Shown here: positions 35,367-45,609 of the stretch, piece after piece
Numbering within the stretch: position 1 is the first letter of the stretch
Layout: each line of letters begins with the position of its first letter
NCBI GenBank assembly: GCA_945639195.1
Contig: CALZEE010000003.1
Coordinates: forward strand, 1-64,000
Origin: an uncultured Ignatzschineria sp.
Lineage (GTDB): Bacteria > Pseudomonadota > Gammaproteobacteria > Cardiobacteriales > Wohlfahrtiimonadaceae
Direction: 5' to 3'
DNA: 64,000 bases
Notes under the pieces: model-generated
Database searches by the model: none
What the model was told of the DNA's origin: nothing
What the model saw: only the letters and a program-made list of their open reading frames with translations
Position numbers and translations under genes: made by a program

Positions 35367-36468
35367 ATGGAACTTATCAACACACTCAATCATACAATTG
35401 AAGACCTTTGTAAACGCGCATCTGACCTTCGGGGGTATCTTTGACTTTGATGTCAAACAAGAGCGATTAACAGAAGTCTTAATGGAGCTAGAAGATCCTA
35501 ATATCTGGTCTAGCAATCCTGAAAAAGCCCAAAAACTGGGACAAGAACGCGCGATGCTCGATGATTTTGTCAATGGCATGATTCGCCTTGAAGCGAGCCT
35601 AAATGATGCCCAAGATCTCGTGGAAATGGCAAAAATGGAAGGCGATCAAGAGACCCTTGAGATGATCGAGTCTGATCTTACCGGCTATACTAAAATTATT
35701 GAAGAGTTCGAATTCAAACGCATGTTTAGCGGCGAGATGGATGCTAATAATGCCTTCTTAGATATCCAAGCAGGTGCAGGCGGTACAGAGGCGCAAGACT
35801 GGGCGTCTATGGTGTTACGCATGTATCTTCGCTGGGGCGAGCATCATGGCTTTAAAACAGAGCTATTAGAGGCATCCTCTGGAGATGTTGCCGGCATTAA
35901 ATCTGCCACGATTCGCTTTGAGGGCGACCATGCTTATGGTTGGCTTCGCACAGAAACGGGCGTTCATCGCTTGGTTCGTAAATCGCCTTTTGACTCTAAC
36001 AATAAACGTCATACCTCTTTCTGCTCGGTCTTTATCTCTCCGGAGATTGACGAAAATATCGAGATTGAGATTGATCCATCAGATCTTCGGATTGATGTTT
36101 ACCGTGCATCTGGCGCGGGCGGTCAGCACGTTAACGTGACAGAATCTGCGGTACGTATTACCCACGTTCCGACAAATACGGTTGTGCAATGTCAAAATGA
36201 ACGTTCGCAGCACCGTAATAAAGATGTGGCAATGAATCAACTGCGCTCTAAGCTTTATGAATTAGAGATGCAGAAGAAACGAGATGCCGCAGATGCGCTA
36301 CAAGATTCTAAATCAGATGTGGGCTGGGGAAGTCAGATCCGCTCATACGTATTAGATCAAGCAAGAATCCGCGATGTAAGAACAGGCTATGAAGTCGGCA
36401 ACCCACAACCTGTGCTCGATGGTGATCTTGATGCCTTTATCGAAGCTAGCCTAAAAATGGGGCTTTAA
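35367..36468 (+). CDS. prfB: Peptide chain release factor 2 with programmed +1 frameshift
   Basis: RF2 reads UGA/UAA stop codons. Translation starts at ATG 35367 (GAGGG six bases upstream) and gives [19 protein letters not shown] before reaching CTT TGA at 35439-35444. The context GGGGGTATCTTTGAC matches the well-known autoregulatory frameshift: the ribosome shifts +1 at CTT and continues with DFDVKQERL from 35443. The main frame has the stop-recognition SPF tripeptide (KSPFDSN) and the catalytic GGQ ([10 protein letters not shown]). The continuous-looking frame from 35269 is not the real N-terminus. A lysS gene often follows prfB; here a terminator comes instead. Confidence 0.96.
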
Positions 36469-36519
36469 GCCTATTTGTACGGGCACTTTACAGACGCTTG
36501 AGCCATGAACATCGATCAA

Positions 36520-36557
36520 TAAAAAATAGAGTCCTAGAGTCATTTGGGGCTCTATTT
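36520..36557 (+). terminator. Terminator after prfB
   Basis: AAAAATAGAG pairs with CTCTATTTTT around a GTC/GGG-containing loop and ends in seven T residues. The remaining 36560-36996 carries no convincing gene; a loose dyad AAACATTA/TAATATGTTT lies at 36684-36712. Confidence 0.75.
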
Positions 36558-36996
36558 TTTTGCCCTCACTTTCATGATTGAGTATGCCTCCATTTCATTC
36601 TCCCTATCCCCCTTATCACTCTTATCAATCAAGTCCTTGCTCATCTCACTGATTAAATTAAGCCCCAAAATGCGATCGAGGTTGCCAAACATTATACCGA
36701 TATGTAATATGTTTGAATCCTACAATCAAGCGCAGCTTTTCTCGCATGGATGATTAGCATGGATGATTGCGAATTCTGATACAAACAACCTTCTTAGAAG
36801 CGCATTCATCAGAGAATCACTCAATAATCACCAAGGAATCATTGGAATCTATTTCAATAAACCCAGAAGGCTGTGCTAAATTCGAGAGTCACACTATTGC
36901 GATAGCGCATATAGCGCTGATAAAGCGATCCTTCGTTGAGCTTCGCACTTTTACGGTCTAATGACCTTTTACTAAACATTTCTGAGCTATCCCCTT

Positions 36997-38286
36997 ATGT
37001 CAAATCCTCAAAAAACTTCGAGCACCTCCGGCTGGTATTATGGCTGGACGATCGTCTTTGCTGCCGCCCTTCTCACAATGATTACCGTCGGGATGCGCAT
37101 GAGTATCGGTCCTTTCGTCATTCCGATGAGCGAAGGACTTGGCATGAGCCGAAGTATGCTCTCAGCAGTGATCGCGATTGGCATGTTGATCTATGGCTTT
37201 GGAATGCCAATTGCCGGGGTTTCGGTGAATCGCTACGGCACCCGCGCAACATTGATGATCGGAGCGGTGATGGTTGTCCTCTCTATTCTTGGAACGATCT
37301 ATACCACAAATCTTTGGATCTTCGCGCTCTGCTACGGCGGACTTCTCTCCTTTGGGCTCGCCTTCACCAGTCAGATCGCGTTTACGCGCCTTATTAGTAG
37401 CTGGTTTATTAAAAAACGCACCATGGCGCTCCTCTTTCTCTCTACCGGCTCCATGGCGGGGATTGCGATCTTAACGCCCGTTTTCAGTCAAGCGATTCAA
37501 TCCTTTAGCTGGGAAGAGACATTACTCGGCTACGCTGTGATCTTCTTTATCTTAACGACCTTCGTCGCTTTTGTGATTGTTCGTGGTACGCCCCCAGAAT
37601 TTGCAGATTTAACAGAAGATACCGAGATTCAAGCGCATCAAGCTCGTATGGCGATTCGTCTCGCGAAAATGCAAGGCGATAGTTACACCTTAAAACAGGT
37701 CTTCTCTACCCGTCCGTTCTGGCTTCTTTGTATCGGGATCTTTGCCTGTGGCTTTAGCATGAACCTCCTTGGCACACATGCCGTGCCAATGCTGGTTGAT
37801 CACGGCTTCCCGAAAGCCACGAGTGCATTTGGCATCAGCCTTATTGGCTTAGTGGCAATCTTTAGCACTGTCGCGCTTGGGCGTTTAAGTACCCGCGTGC
37901 AACATCGCTTGCTACTGGTGGCGATCTACTTTGTTCGGGGCATTGCCTTCTTCTTCCTCGTCATGGTGATGGAACCTTGGCAGCTCTATCTCGTCGCCAT
38001 TATTGGGGGATTAGTATGGGCCGGCAATATGGGGATCTCTTCAGGAATGCTCGCAGATATCTACGGTATTAAACTTGTGGGCGTACTTTATGGGCTTGCG
38101 TTTGTCGGACATCAAATCGGTGGAACGCTTAGCGTGTGGATTGGCGGTTGGGCGTATGAAACCTTTGGCACCCATTACATCGCCTTCTGGCTTGCCGGCA
38201 TCTTCCTCTTAATTGGGGCGTTAGCGTCATATCTCCTTCCTAAAAAAGCAGACTATGAAGCATCTATTGCCAAAATCATGAAATAA
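36997..38286 (+). CDS. MFS transporter (OxlT/YhjX-like)
   Basis: A 429-residue major facilitator with twelve predicted membrane helices. The N-terminal GWYYGWTIVFAAALLTMITVG and SRSMLSAVIAIGMLIYGFGMPIAG pattern and the A-loop motif (VNRYGTRATLMIG) resemble the oxalate/formate-antiporter and monocarboxylate branch. The substrate is unknown; a small carboxylate is a reasonable guess. It is a single gene with a short palindromic GCCGGCAT stretch downstream at about 38387. Confidence 0.8.
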   Translation: MSNPQKTSSTSGWYYGWTIVFAAALLTMITVGMRMSIGPFVIPMSEGLGMSRSMLSAVIAIGMLIYGFGMPIAGVSVNRYGTRATLMIGAVMVVLSILGTIYTTNLWIFALCYGGLLSFGLAFTSQIAFTRLISSWFIKKRTMALLFLSTGSMAGIAILTPVFSQAIQSFSWEETLLGYAVIFFILTTFVAFVIVRGTPPEFADLTEDTEIQAHQARMAIRLAKMQGDSYTLKQVFSTRPFWLLCIGIFACGFSMNLLGTHAVPMLVDHGFPKATSAFGISLIGLVAIFSTVALGRLSTRVQHRLLLVAIYFVRGIAFFFLVMVMEPWQLYLVAIIGGLVWAGNMGISSGMLADIYGIKLVGVLYGLAFVGHQIGGTLSVWIGGWAYETFGTHYIAFWLAGIFLLIGALASYLLPKKADYEASIAKIMK

Positions 38287-38429
38287 ACGCGCCTCAACAT
38301 TCTCGTTAATGCGGAGAATTTAGACGGGGGAAATCCCCTTTCTGTTCAATACAGGGTAAAATAGTGCCGGGATCAGATTGATGCCGGCATTTTTTATCTG
38401 TCACTTATAAGATTCGGGAGAAGCATAAA

Positions 38430-39788
38430 ATGAGTAAAGAGCGAAAACAGTTTGTTTGCCGTGATTGTGGCGCCATTGCCACCAAATGGGCAGGACAATG
38501 TTTAGATTGTAAGTCTTGGAACTCAATTGAAGAGATGGTCGTTGAAAAAACCCCAACACGTCTCTCAGGATACTCAGGCTCTGCCGGGACAGATGGCGTG
38601 CAGATTCTCGCCAATGTTGAAAAAGAGGAGATGGCGCGTTTCCCCTCTGGGCTCAATGAGCTCGATCGTGTTTTAGGCGGCGGATTAGTGCTGGGCTCTG
38701 TCGTGTTAATCGGGGGAGATCCTGGGATTGGTAAATCTACCATCTTGCTCCAAACCTTAATCCATTTAAGCCTAACCGGCAAAAATGTCCTCTACGTCAC
38801 CGGGGAAGAATCGCCTAGCCAAGTGGCGATGCGTGCAGAACGCCTACAACTCGATGGCGCAAATTTACAGTTATTATCAGAAACGAATGTCGAAAAAATC
38901 CTCCGTGTCGCAGAGCCCATGAAGCTCGATGTCATGGTCATTGACTCCATTCAAACGATTTTTACAGAACTTCTCAACTCAGCACCCGGCAATGTGGCGC
39001 AAGTCCGAGAGAGTACTGCGCTCCTTACCCGCTTTGCTAAACGCACGGGAACCGCTATTTTCCTTGCCGGTCACGTGACAAAAGAAGGCGCGATTGCAGG
39101 GCCTCGCGTCTTAGAGCATATGGTGGATTGCGTCCTCTACTTTGAGGGAGAAGTTGATTCACGCTTTAGAATTATGCGCTCTTACAAAAACCGCTTCGGA
39201 CCGCTCAATGAGATCGGTGTTTTTGCGATGACAGGACTCGGATTAAAACCTATTAGCAATCCATCTGCTATCTTCCTCTCGCGTCAGCCAGAGCGCAGTG
39301 CCGGCAGTGTTATTATGGTGACCCGAGAAGGTACGCGCCCACTGCTTATTGAGATCCAATCGTTAGTAGATGATTCCCTGGGCGGACAACCACGACGCGT
39401 AACCCTTGGGATTGAACAGAATAGACTCACAATGCTCCTCGCGGTTCTGCATCGTCATGCCGGCATTGCGATGATGGATCAAGATGTTTATGTCAATGCG
39501 GTTGGCGGCGTGAAGGTCACAGAAACTGCGTCGGACTTAGCCGTGATTGCAGCGGCTTATTCTAGCTTTAAAGATATGTTGCTCCCCGCTGATCTTGTTG
39601 TCTTTGGCGAAATCGGGCTTGCCGGTGAAGTTCGTCCGGTTCCTCACGGTGAAGAGCGCCTGAAAGAAGCTGCAAAGCATGGTTTTAAACGCGCGATTAT
39701 CCCTAATGCCAATATGCCTAAAAAGCCTATAGAAGGCATGGAAGTGATCGGCGTTTCTAAGATTGGCGAACTGATGGATCATCTCTAA
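38430..39788 (+). CDS. radA: DNA repair protein RadA (Sms)
   Basis: RadA helps branch migration and recombination. The 452 residues show the zinc finger C10-x2-C13...C24-x2-C27, Walker A GDPGIGKS (about 97-104), the RadA KNRFG motif near 255, and a C-terminal Lon-like domain (DVYVNAVGGVKVTETASDLAV onwards). The ATG follows a good upstream AGA/GGGAGA region and the length is normal. Confidence 0.95.
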   Translation: MSKERKQFVCRDCGAIATKWAGQCLDCKSWNSIEEMVVEKTPTRLSGYSGSAGTDGVQILANVEKEEMARFPSGLNELDRVLGGGLVLGSVVLIGGDPGIGKSTILLQTLIHLSLTGKNVLYVTGEESPSQVAMRAERLQLDGANLQLLSETNVEKILRVAEPMKLDVMVIDSIQTIFTELLNSAPGNVAQVRESTALLTRFAKRTGTAIFLAGHVTKEGAIAGPRVLEHMVDCVLYFEGEVDSRFRIMRSYKNRFGPLNEIGVFAMTGLGLKPISNPSAIFLSRQPERSAGSVIMVTREGTRPLLIEIQSLVDDSLGGQPRRVTLGIEQNRLTMLLAVLHRHAGIAMMDQDVYVNAVGGVKVTETASDLAVIAAAYSSFKDMLLPADLVVFGEIGLAGEVRPVPHGEERLKEAAKHGFKRAIIPNANMPKKPIEGMEVIGVSKIGELMDHL

Positions 39789-39940
39789 CGCGTCAAATAT
39801 AAGGGATTATTTTGAAGTACTGCACCCCTGAAGCTCAAGCGTTTACAGGAATCGAGATTTCTGACATCGCTAGCGATACTACGTTAAAATAAGCCATTAT
39901 AGAATCAATATCCTCCGTCTTTAATCAAAGAGAGATCTCA

Positions 39941-41164
39941 ATGTCCCATTTGGCGCAAAGCAATCAACAATTTAATCTCGCATGGCTCCGCGTAATTGCG
40001 CTCGCTATCGCTGCTTTTGTCTTTAATACGACAGAGTTTGTACCGATTGCCTTACTCACAGATATCGGAGCAAGCTTTGATCTTCCGGCAGCAAAAGTCG
40101 GGATTATGATCACAATCTACGCGTGGGTTGTTGCACTTGCGTCGCTTCCCTTAATGCTACTTGTGAGTAATTTTGAACGTAAAAAACTCCTCACGGTGGT
40201 TTTTGTCGTCTTTATTCTCAGCCATATCATGACCTTTTATGCATCGAGTTTTACAACGCTTATTGTCGGACGAATAGGGGTTGCGCTCTCGCACGCTGTC
40301 TTCTGGTCGATTACCGCTGCGCTTGCCATTCGTGTTGCGCCCATGGGCAAGAAATCTCAAGCGCTCGGCATTTTAGCAACCGGAACAGCACTTGCAACGG
40401 TCCTCGGGATTCCTCTTGGACGCATTGTCGGGCAGATGGTCGGTTGGCGTTACACATTCTTACTGATTGGTATTGCCGCGCTCATCACCTTAATCGTGCT
40501 CTACCTTATTTTACCCAAACTCCCCAGCCAAAATGCCGGCAGTGCAAAGAGCTTGCCCCTTATCTTTAAACGTCCGGCGCTCGTAGGCATCTTTATCATT
40601 ACCGCCATTATTGTCACCGCGCACTTTACGGCTTACAGCTACATCGAGCCCTTTAGTGAATTGGTTGCCAAAATATCCCCCAATAAAACAACCTTGCTTC
40701 TCCTGATCTTTGGTGGCGCCGGCATTATTGCGAGTATTATCTTTAGTAAATTTAATGGCAAACATCCACTCACTTTCCTACCGGTCTCTATGGCGCTCCT
40801 TGCGATCTCGCTACTGCTTGTGATTCCGAGTACCTATTTCGATAATGGTATTCTCTATCTTTCACTCCTTTGGGGAATTTCAATGACCGGCATTGGGCTG
40901 ACATTACAACTTAAAGTGCTCGAGCTCGCACCAGATGCAACCGATATTGCGATGTCGATCTTCTCCGGCATTTTCAATATAGGCATTGGCGGCGGCGCTT
41001 TAGTCGGGACGATTGTCATTACCAATGTTAATTTAGAGAGCGTTCCCCTCTTTGCTTTTGCAATTAGTCTGATTGCCCTACTCATTACCCTCTTTTGCTT
41101 TATCCGTTTCCGCAGCGTTTTCTTAAAAGCGGCGCAAAATGTCCAAGAGGTGGTGATTCACTAA
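39941..41164 (+). CDS. sotB: MFS sugar efflux transporter (SotB-like)
   Basis: A 407-residue major facilitator with twelve membrane segments. [21 protein letters not shown] and the [25 protein letters not shown] region closely resemble E. coli SotB/YdeA, an arabinose/IPTG exporter. The substrate is inferred. The start at 39941 follows AGAGAG. It is a single gene, in the same direction as radA after 152 bases. Confidence 0.78.
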   Translation: MSHLAQSNQQFNLAWLRVIALAIAAFVFNTTEFVPIALLTDIGASFDLPAAKVGIMITIYAWVVALASLPLMLLVSNFERKKLLTVVFVVFILSHIMTFYASSFTTLIVGRIGVALSHAVFWSITAALAIRVAPMGKKSQALGILATGTALATVLGIPLGRIVGQMVGWRYTFLLIGIAALITLIVLYLILPKLPSQNAGSAKSLPLIFKRPALVGIFIITAIIVTAHFTAYSYIEPFSELVAKISPNKTTLLLLIFGGAGIIASIIFSKFNGKHPLTFLPVSMALLAISLLLVIPSTYFDNGILYLSLLWGISMTGIGLTLQLKVLELAPDATDIAMSIFSGIFNIGIGGGALVGTIVITNVNLESVPLFAFAISLIALLITLFCFIRFRSVFLKAAQNVQEVVIH

Positions 41165-41448
41165 TCGGCTATTCTTATTAAGATTAAGATCTCTGCTACT
41201 AGGCGGGCATTGTCTCCATATAGTCTTCAGATCGCCTTGATATCGCGCAGCCATAACCCCCTGCTGCTTGTTATGGACGCGGGATGCATTAATCCTGATA
41301 ATAAATTCGTCTTTTTAAACAAAAAAGGGTAACTTAGCCCCTATTAATAGGGTTATCTCCCTTAAAAACAGTCCATTTTAATACTGATGATGTTCTCTCT
41401 TAACAGAATCAGATTCGCTAAATAGATCAGATAAAGAAGATTTAAACT

Positions 41449-42048
41449 ATGAAAAAATCAATGAATTGGGCATTTATCCCGCTCACTATTTTTGTGATCA
41501 TTCTGGGCTTTATCGGCACAGGATACTACAACACAATCCAATCTCTCGATGAGCACCAAGAAGCGGCAGCGGCAGAAGTGATTAACCAATATAAACGCCG
41601 GGCAGATCTTATTACGAATCTCTCTAACACCGTCAAAGGTTATTCAGACCACGAACAATCGATCTTTACCGACATTGCCGCCTCTAGAGCCAAACTTAAT
41701 CAGATGCAGATTAATCCTAGCGACTTCCAAGATCCGGCAAAACTCGAAGCATTTACAGAAGCACAAGCTGCGCTAAAATCCCAGCTCTCGCGCTTACTCG
41801 TGATTGTTGAGCAATACCCTGATCTTAAAGCGAGTGCTCTCTACCAAAATTTAATGGTACAGCTCGAAGGGACTGAGAACCGTATCGCGGTTGCCCGTAA
41901 TCGTCATATTGAAGCGATTCGTGAATACAACACGCTACTACGTAGAGTGCCTTACGTCTTTATTGCAAAAATCTTTGGTTATTCACCACTCTCGCAATTT
42001 GAGGTTAATGACCCGAACATTGACCAAGCACCCGTCGTCTCGTTCTAA
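41449..42048 (+). CDS. LemA-family protein
   Basis: A 199-residue LemA protein: one N-terminal membrane segment (WAFIPLTIFVIILGFIGTGYYN) followed by a helical domain with the family repeats NQYKRRADLITNLSNTVKGYSDHE and LERLLVIVEQYPDLKAS-like (here RLLVIVEQYPDLKAS). Function in bacteria is unclear. LemA genes are typically next to TPM-domain genes, as here (about 100 bases downstream), so the two likely work together at the membrane. Confidence 0.85.
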   Translation: MKKSMNWAFIPLTIFVIILGFIGTGYYNTIQSLDEHQEAAAAEVINQYKRRADLITNLSNTVKGYSDHEQSIFTDIAASRAKLNQMQINPSDFQDPAKLEAFTEAQAALKSQLSRLLVIVEQYPDLKASALYQNLMVQLEGTENRIAVARNRHIEAIREYNTLLRRVPYVFIAKIFGYSPLSQFEVNDPNIDQAPVVSF

Positions 42049-42153
42049 AATATCGCGGGTTAATCATCTACGGACGTTAACCCGCTTAATCGGCTTAATC
42101 GGCTTTAGACCTCTTTTAGCATAACCCGCTATTGATCAGTAAGGATGTTTTTG

Positions 42154-43887
42154 ATGCTTATGATAAAAACGCACCTACAAATAGTTTCGGCTCGCCTCCT
42201 ATCAATGATCGGGATATGCCTGCTGTTGCTTTTTAATATCGGCTACAGCCAAACATCTATTCCGTCCCTTACTGATGGCGTTATGGATCATGCCGCGCTC
42301 CTTTCGACGGCAGAAAAGTCTGCCCTTAATCACAAAATCATGCAGCTTGAGCGCGATTCAGGTTCACAATTAGCCGTCCTCATTATTCCCACAATCAATC
42401 AAGAAGATATCGTCGATTACGGCGTTCGCGTGATGGAACATTGGAAGCTTGGTAGAGCGGGTATTGACGACGGTGTCCTGCTGATTATCGCACTCAATGA
42501 TCGCAAGATGCGGATAGAGGTCGGATATGGCTTAGAAGGTGCAATTCCTGACTTAAGCGCCTCCATGATCTTAGATAATTACTTAACGCCGGCATTTAGA
42601 GAAGGAAAATTCGCGCAAGGAATCTCTCAAGCGGTCGATGCGCTCATTGCAAAAATCAAAGATGAGCCACTGCCCTCACTCGCTGAAAAGCCGCTTCATC
42701 CAACGAATCTTAATAGCCCATTTTGGGTACAACTACTCTCGATCTATCTTATTGGCGGATCATTCTTACTCTGGGGTTTAATGTTTGTTCGCGGGATAAA
42801 AAAAGAGCCGCTCATTACGCTGGGTATTATGGTTGTTGTATTAGGGCTTGTAGGCTTCTTCGGCGGCTTTGAGTATACAAAACCCAATGGCTTACAATTT
42901 GGTGAGGATTTCCTAAGATCATCACTTCCGGCGTGGGTACAGCGATTAATGTTGCAATATTTGCCGGCGATTTTCTCCATTATGATGATCTTCACGATGT
43001 TTATCGTCGCGGTCTTTACCATGATGGGGGCGATTTTTGGTCTGCCGTATCTACTCTTTATGCGCAAACCTAAACGCGCCACTATTATTACCAGTGCAGA
43101 TTATCATAAAGCTAGCGCAGCTCAGCATCAGAATCACCAATCAACCGCCTCAAAAGTGTCATCTCGTGCGCCCAATAGCCAAAGCTGGGAAGCGCATTTA
43201 GCAGAGCGTAGAGCATATACCCAAGCACAATCAAGGGGTCAGAATACAAAGCCTTCGAATATTGATACGCAAGGTAAACCGATCCCAAAAACGTATCCTA
43301 GTACGCCTTCTCATACGCATCCTGAGCATCCCAACGCGCCCAAAATCGTCGATGCTTCGCAAGGCGGTGCGCTCGAAACATTAAAGCGTTATGAGAAGAT
43401 GTTTAAAGACCCATCTAATACCCAAGAACGCCTAAAAACAGCATTCATTGGGGCCGGCTTTATGGCGGTGATGAGTGGGATATTCTTCTATGCATTCTTC
43501 GGTAGCCCCTTTTATGGCTTTGTCATCGGGATTGGTGTCTTCATCTATCAGCTCATCTATCATGGTACTAAAATCAAAAATGCGATTTGGGGACTTTCCC
43601 TGCTAAGAGCGGCGCCCTCTTCAGCCATTGTGGGCTTCTTTGTGACCATGATGTTTAGCCTCACTATCGGTATTATTGCCGGCGGTATCTTCTTGCTCCT
43701 TCAAACGGTAGGGCTCGCGACCGGCATTCTAAAAGAACCCATTAAAATCTCCGGCGGTGTTAGCAGTGGCGGTGGTCGCCGAGGAGGAGGAGGAGGAAGA
43801 TCTGGTGGTGGCAGTAGCGGTGGCGGAGGCGGTCGCTCTGGCGGTGGTGGTAGAAGCGGTGGTGGTGGCGCTTCTGGAGGTTGGTAA
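42154..43887 (+). CDS. TPM-domain membrane protein with Gly-rich C-terminus (YgcG-like)
   Basis: A protein of about 577 residues: signal peptide (LLSMIGICLLLLFNIGYSQ), a TPM domain (MDHAALLSTAEKSALNHKIMQLERDSGSQLAVLI onwards, to about 180), several membrane segments interrupted by a Ser/Gln/Pro-rich linker (about 320-400), and a tail of Gly/Ser/Arg repeats ending in GASGGW. I prefer ATG 42154, eight bases after AAGGA, to ATG 42145 which overlaps that site. TPM proteins include photosystem II repair factors; in proteobacteria the role with LemA is unknown. The Gly-rich codons produce spurious frames on both strands. Confidence 0.83.
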   Translation: MLMIKTHLQIVSARLLSMIGICLLLLFNIGYSQTSIPSLTDGVMDHAALLSTAEKSALNHKIMQLERDSGSQLAVLIIPTINQEDIVDYGVRVMEHWKLGRAGIDDGVLLIIALNDRKMRIEVGYGLEGAIPDLSASMILDNYLTPAFREGKFAQGISQAVDALIAKIKDEPLPSLAEKPLHPTNLNSPFWVQLLSIYLIGGSFLLWGLMFVRGIKKEPLITLGIMVVVLGLVGFFGGFEYTKPNGLQFGEDFLRSSLPAWVQRLMLQYLPAIFSIMMIFTMFIVAVFTMMGAIFGLPYLLFMRKPKRATIITSADYHKASAAQHQNHQSTASKVSSRAPNSQSWEAHLAERRAYTQAQSRGQNTKPSNIDTQGKPIPKTYPSTPSHTHPEHPNAPKIVDASQGGALETLKRYEKMFKDPSNTQERLKTAFIGAGFMAVMSGIFFYAFFGSPFYGFVIGIGVFIYQLIYHGTKIKNAIWGLSLLRAAPSSAIVGFFVTMMFSLTIGIIAGGIFLLLQTVGLATGILKEPIKISGGVSSGGGRRGGGGGRSGGGSSGGGGGRSGGGGRSGGGGASGGW

Positions 43888-43960
43888 AGCATCAACAATA
43901 CTCATTGTTGCATCGTTCAGATCTAATCATCTCCGATTCCCCTCATTTATATATATCTCA

Positions 43961-43997
43961 AAAAGCCTTCATTCATCTCTGAACGAAGGCTTTTACC
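43961..43997 (+). terminator. Terminator after the TPM gene
   Basis: AAAAGCCTTC and GAAGGCTTTT pair around a 14-base loop. The 306-bp gap 43888-44193 holds this and the exbD terminator. Confidence 0.7.
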
Positions 43998-44114
43998 ATA
44001 ATATCCGCGGGGAAATCCGCTAAAATCCAACTGAAGACTTAATAATAGAGCCCAAGGAAGAATCCTACAGCTAATACATAAAGGCTAAAGAGCCAGATCC
44101 AGCAAATGAATACC

Positions 44115-44150
44115 GCAATAAAAAAGCCACTCCTAAAGAGTGGCTTTTCT
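44115..44150 (-). terminator. Terminator after exbD
   Basis: On the minus strand AAAAGCCACTC pairs with GAGTGGCTTTTTT around a TTTAG-type loop and ends in a T-run, about 40 bases after the exbD stop. Confidence 0.85.
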
Positions 44151-44193
44151 AATACGCGATGATTCCGTATTGTCTTATTAATGAGGCTAATGA

Positions 44194-44643
44194 TTACTGC
44201 GCAGGGGCAGCACCCTCTTCTGGTAAGCTAACAAACCCAATATTGGCAAGTCCCACCTTACTCAGAACGGTCACGATCTTCGCAACTTCTTGATAAGGAA
44301 CCGTTGAATCAATATGGAGTTGGATCATGGGAGGCTTGTCGCCAGCATCCATTTTAATCGTTGTCAGCTTGGTAAAGGCTGTTTCATGATCGACTTTCTC
44401 TTCATTAATAAAGATCTCAGAATCTGCATTAATCGCAATCATGACAGGTACTTCAACTTCTTGCTGTGTGACCTGCTCTTTAAGATCTACCGCCTCTGGG
44501 AGCTTCAATTTAACGGATTGTGTGACAAGTGGTGCCGTTAAGATGAAGATCACGAGCAATACAAGCATGATATCAATTAACGGGATCATATTGATCTCGG
44601 CTCTTGATTCATTCCCGCCTTGGCGTAAACGTCCAAATGACAT
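44194..44643 (-). CDS. exbD: Biopolymer transport protein ExbD
   Basis: A 149-residue ExbD that, with ExbB, harvests proton motive force to energise TonB. A cytosolic N-terminus (ESRAEINMIPLIDIMLVLLVIFIL) leads into one membrane segment containing the essential Asp of MIPLIDIML, followed by a periplasmic domain. AGGAGG lies before the ATG. It is the last gene of receptor-tonB-exbB-exbD, eight bases after exbB. Confidence 0.92.
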   Translation of the reverse strand: MSFGRLRQGGNESRAEINMIPLIDIMLVLLVIFILTAPLVTQSVKLKLPEAVDLKEQVTQQEVEVPVMIAINADSEIFINEEKVDHETAFTKLTTIKMDAGDKPPMIQLHIDSTVPYQEVAKIVTVLSKVGLANIGFVSLPEEGAAPAQ

Positions 44644-44651
44644 ATTTCCTC

Positions 44652-45371
44652 CTAAGCGTCGTTACGTGAGCTATCTGGTTTTTGCGGTGCTTTTGCTGGT
44701 GCGCGATCTAAAACTGCTAATAACTCAAATGCGAAAGAATCTAAATGTCCCATCTGTAAACGATTACGACGTACTAACCAGCTATGCGCCATTACTGCAG
44801 GAATCGCAACCGCTAAACCTAAGCCCGTCATGATCAATGCTTCCCCAACAGGGCCTGCAACTTTATCAATCGTTCCTGCACCTGTTGAACCAATTTCGAT
44901 TAACGCATGGTAGATTCCCCATACGGTTCCAAATAACCCTACAAATGGCGCGGTTGCCGCAATTGTTGCTAATAGTGTTACGCCATTTTCAATCGTTAGT
45001 TGGATCTTATCAAGTGTCACTCGTAAGACGCTTGTTAAATATTCCGAACGTGTTCCGTTCCCTTGGATATTTGTGATACCTGATTGATATTTCTCAAGTG
45101 CTTTAAATCCTGCTTGTGCAAGTGTCGCTTGCGTTGTTTCAGGATGATTTGTCGCAAGTTTCGCAGCTTCAGTAAGGGTTGTTGTATGCCAAAAACTATG
45201 CATAAACTTCTTACCCTTCACACGATCAACGATGCCTTGGAAGAATTTCAAGAAGATCACAAGCCATGAGAGCACGGACATGATAAGTAAGATAACGAAA
45301 AGTGTCTTTGTGACAAAATCACCTTGGCTAATAAAGCTCATAAATCCTAAATTTTCTACGACCGGTTCCAT
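44652..45371 (-). CDS. exbB: Biopolymer transport protein ExbB
   Basis: A 239-residue ExbB/TolQ-family proton channel with three membrane segments (LFVILLIMSVLSWLVIFLKFF near 25, and two around 130-200 including GLFGTVWGIYHALIEIG). The TVWGIYHA pattern is typical of ExbB. With ExbD it forms the motor for TonB. AAGGGAAC precedes the ATG. A 238-bp gap separates it from tonB, so exbBD may also have its own promoter. Confidence 0.92.
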   Translation of the reverse strand: MEPVVENLGFMSFISQGDFVTKTLFVILLIMSVLSWLVIFLKFFQGIVDRVKGKKFMHSFWHTTTLTEAAKLATNHPETTQATLAQAGFKALEKYQSGITNIQGNGTRSEYLTSVLRVTLDKIQLTIENGVTLLATIAATAPFVGLFGTVWGIYHALIEIGSTGAGTIDKVAGPVGEALIMTGLGLAVAIPAVMAHSWLVRRNRLQMGHLDSFAFELLAVLDRAPAKAPQKPDSSRNDA

Positions 45372-45609
45372 CTTGTTCCCTTCTTATTTGATACTTGATG
45401 ATCTGAGTTAAAAAATATGGTGGCATTATAGCGTTAATTCTCTACTAACGCTTACTGAATGTTACTGAATCTTATTGATAATGAGGCAATAAATCCCCTT
45501 TTAAATGCGAGATGAGCACGCTAAAAAATTATCGCCCATCTTTTTTTATGATTCCCAAAGGCCAGTAGGTAAGCCCATCATAGACCAACACCTAAAGACC
45601 TTCATCAAT

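Noticed and set aside
35269-35442. A longer open frame upstream of prfB in the +1 frame
   Set aside because: It is open by chance. The ATG at 35367 with a ribosome site and the classical frameshift signal give the real N-terminus.
36936-37397. A frame overlapping the start of the MFS gene
   Set aside because: It lacks any domain pattern, and the 36997 frame codes a clear twelve-helix transporter.
43701-44023. Pro-rich and Val/Ala-rich frames over the TPM gene tail
   Set aside because: They come from reading GGT/GGC repeats in other frames.
44039-44122. A hydrophobic minus-strand peptide (about 27 codons, ending in FFLGLYY)
   Set aside because: It has no ATG, GTG or TTG start in frame and overlaps the exbD terminator.
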